Shown here in pieces: positions 61,678 to 64,000 of a stretch of DNA of 64,000 nucleotides (positions are counted from its first letter, which is position 1; each line of letters begins with the position of its first letter). The DNA is from Lantana camara (lineage: Eukaryota > Streptophyta > Magnoliopsida > Lamiales > Verbenaceae), in assembly GCA_037501455.1 (NCBI GenBank), contig CM074860.1, positions 22,031,001 through 22,095,000 on the forward strand, given 5' to 3'. The notes below the pieces were generated by a model. That model saw only the letters and a list, made by a program, of their open reading frames with translations. It was not told the DNA's origin and searched no databases. The translations under genes were made by a program, and so were the position numbers.

Positions 61678-63591
61678 TGTTGGAAAACAGGAATCAGAAA
61701 GCAGCGGAAATATAAAAAATTTTCCAACAAAAGGATCTTGGACTCGCAATCGTGTATCCAAATTCGTAGAGATTAGAAACTTACGTTTCAAGCCACCCAA
61801 GAACGCTCTTCTCGTGGCTTGATCCTCTCTCCTTGGTAAAGCTCGAATCTTCAAAACTTCTAACTTGAAGCTCTCTAGAGATAGTCCACCAACTTGACTA
61901 CAATCTAACTAGTAAGGATGCTAGTTCTCTAGTTAGTGTTTAGGCTTAACCTAGGGTTTAATTTATCTTGGAGAAAGGATGGTGTTCAACACATTAACCA
62001 AAAGAATTCAATCAATCATCAATGGGAGCTCGAGCTCCCCTATATATAGCCAAGAGGAGGGGCGACCGATCCTAGTCCTTATGGACTAGGGATTTGGTCC
62101 CTCTCTCTCTTATTACTTGATCATCAAGTAATTCCAACTTTGACTTTGAATTCTTATTCAAATCAACTTTTAAGAGAGCTAAAATATCCAAACCCTTTTG
62201 GATATTATTATACTTTATTTATTAATAAATAAATAACTTATTTATCTAATTAATTAATTCGTAATTAATTAACTAGATTATTTTTTTCCAAAATAAGAGT
62301 TTCTTTTTAATTCAAAATTAAACCAAAGTCTATTAAATAATTAACACATTTAATTATTTAATATATACAAAATATATATATATATATATACACGTGTGAG
62401 ACACGTGTCCCAAGGACACGTGCTCCTCACGTGACCCACACGTGTGAAACCCACTCGGCTTGATTAACTCGTTTAATCATTTTAAAGCCTTAACTCATGT
62501 AACCAAGTTGTTGTGTGTGACCCTCTAGGTTCTCAATTCAATTAGCAGTGACCCTAATTAATTAATTCACTAATTAATTAATCAGTCCACAGATTAAACG
62601 ACCATAGTCTAGCAACAGGTGTTTAACCCCTAGCTGAATTGCAATGTCTCGATTCGACAGAACCTTTAAGTCATTGATTCATGTGAGATACAATCCTCCT
62701 ACTTACTATCTCTCAACCATGATCTAGGGTAAGGGAATAATCAGAACCCTAATAATCTGGTCTTAAAGCTAAGTGCACTTCATATCCATTTGATCTCAAT
62801 CCAAGAAACCCTTTTCTTGATGTCTTTATCTACTGCCTTGGCCAAGGACTCCATATGGCATATGAATGACTTACACAATAAGAGATCACCTTGCAAATGC
62901 AAGTGTAGGTCCTTTTTTAATTCTCATTCACTTTCATGAGTCACTTGTGCAGCCCCAACATAAGCCTTGAATCAGTTGTCTAAGGCGACACCCTTTAAAG
63001 CTTATACCTAAGACTATAGAGTTAACTCATAAAGTGACATGGAACCTCAAGTCTAAGGATCAATTAATCACATCAATGACTCGTGAAATATTTCCTAATC
63101 TGGAAGTTTCCATTTCCCGAAATAGAAACTTCCTTTCCCATTTAGGAATCTTCTCACACGGGGCACCTCAGTGAACTTACTTATGGAAGTAAGCACCCTC
63201 ATGTATCACGCACGTATCAACTATACACTTTGCACCTCCATGAAACAAGGTGGTCCTTCTTAAGGGCGTGATCCCACAAGCAAGCCTTAGAGGAGTCAGG
63301 TTGACACTCCCACTGTCTGTAGGACTCATCGGCTTGGAGTATTTTACTAATCATGACTTATGTAATATAGGGCTCGTTTCATGAACCATTTCACCTAAAT
63401 GGTAGAGTCCTAAAGTCATCAGTATTAGGAGAGTTCTCATACATGCACAACTAAAGTAAACACATACTAAACAAGTGCATATAAAGAAGTGTTGCCTCAA
63501 TTCGTTATTTTATTCAAAGATTGTCTGTGATTACATTAAGGAAAAGTACAAAGCGGATATACAATCGGCTTTTAGGACACTATTCCTAAAA
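61678..63591 (-). repeat. Copia-B LTR between the two tandem units
   Basis: 1914 bp. Serves as 5' LTR of the first unit and 3' LTR of the second. TATA box at 62041-62048 (minus strand) with palindrome GGGAGCTCGAGCTCCC at 62024-62039; CACGTG cluster at 62391-62448. Closely similar to 53995-55917, with small indels (1914 versus 1923 bp). Confidence 0.9.
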
Positions 63592-63607
63592 ATCTCCCAC
63601 TTGCCAT

Positions 63608-64000
63608 TTAAAGCCATTTAGGAGCTAATCTAAGTCCCATCTTTGCAAGATGGCCTTCGAAAGCTTCTCGACTAAGGGGCTTAGTAAGCGGGTCTGCCAC
63701 ATTCTCTGCTGATGTGACCCTCTCAATTTGCACATCACCTCGTTTCATGATATCACGGATTAGGTGATACTTCCTCATAATGTGCTTGGTCCGTTGGTGA
63801 GATCTTGGTTGTGTTGCTTGAGCAACCACCCCAATGTTGTCATAAAACATAGTAATGAGGTCTTTCATGCTAGGAACGACATTGAAATCTTGAACGAAGT
63901 TTCTAATCCAAACACCTTCCTTAGCTACATCGTTTGCAGCTAAGTATACGGCTTCAGTGGTCGAATCTGCAGTGGTCGTCTGCTTGGAACTTTTCCAACT
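63608..64000 (-). pseudogene. Copia-B RNase H C-terminus of the second tandem unit (partial)
   Basis: The last 131 codons of pol (ending LAPKWL), open to the window edge. It differs from the first unit at a few residues (for example Trp for Cys in the KEGVWIRNF stretch). Whether the rest of this copy is intact cannot be seen. Labelled a pseudogene only because the first unit is broken. Confidence 0.75.

Larger units (their letters stand above)
53995..64000 (-). mobile_element. Copia-B element in tandem arrangement (continues past the window)
   Basis: On the minus strand: 3' LTR (53995-55917), interior (55918-61677), LTR (61678-63591), then the 3' end of a second interior (63592-64000). Corresponding points are about 7674 bp apart and near-identical. 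An LTR followed directly by a second interior is what a tandem duplication by LTR exchange gives. The GGCAC before 53995 is the expected target site; its partner would lie beyond the window. Confidence 0.88.

Overview
This is nuclear DNA of a flowering plant. It is AT-rich and dominated by nested LTR retrotransposons primed by initiator tRNA-Met, with hAT-like and MITE-sized DNA elements. Only one intact host gene is visible: an ADP-ribosylation factor of the ARF1 class, split by plant-type introns. The species cannot be named from the sequence; an angiosperm, probably a eudicot, fits. No bacterial, organellar, rRNA or tRNA genes were seen.

Layout. 1-288: an old LTR-like remnant. 289-11257: a non-coding hAT element with an 8-bp target duplication (TCTCACCG), carrying a very young Ty3/gypsy chromovirus (482-10477, TSD TTATC; Tekay/Del-like). 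Its 2642-bp LTRs differ at only three positions that I found, and its gag-pol frame is broken by one stop codon. 11258-16306: layered older elements, namely a hAT-like element, a probable Tat-type LTR and a solo copia LTR. 16307-27696: a decayed copia element ('Copia-A', TSD GTACC) with a 'Copia-B' solo LTR nested in its RNase H region. 27697-34366: the ARF1 gene island with two MITEs. 34372-49384: a tandem array of a non-coding, large-LTR gypsy derivative (LARD), arranged LTR-int-LTR-int-LTR-int-LTR and flanked by one 5-bp duplication (CATTA); its first LTR carries a solo Copia-A LTR. 49385-52250: AT-rich DNA with two remnants of RNase H-like reverse-transcriptase proteins and a MITE. 52251-53994: fragments of gypsy and copia LTRs. 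53995-64000: a minus-strand Copia-B element repeated in tandem (period about 7.67 kb), with a broken polyprotein and a 2.1-kb leader containing a GC-rich island.

How the parts relate. The non-coding LARD and the coding chromovirus look like partner and helper. They share LTR termini, a PBS region with the same GNRA hairpin, a block of four GGGAAC...GTTCCC palindromes with nearly identical spacing, and a 7-bp-stem hairpin ending exactly 18 nt before the 3' LTR. The LARD interior has three consecutive hairpins with different stems but the same ACGGGGT loop, which makes it the best candidate here for an undescribed cis-acting RNA module (packaging or dimerisation). The Copia-B LTRs carry a conserved cluster of CACGTG boxes and a perfect palindrome abutting the TATA box.
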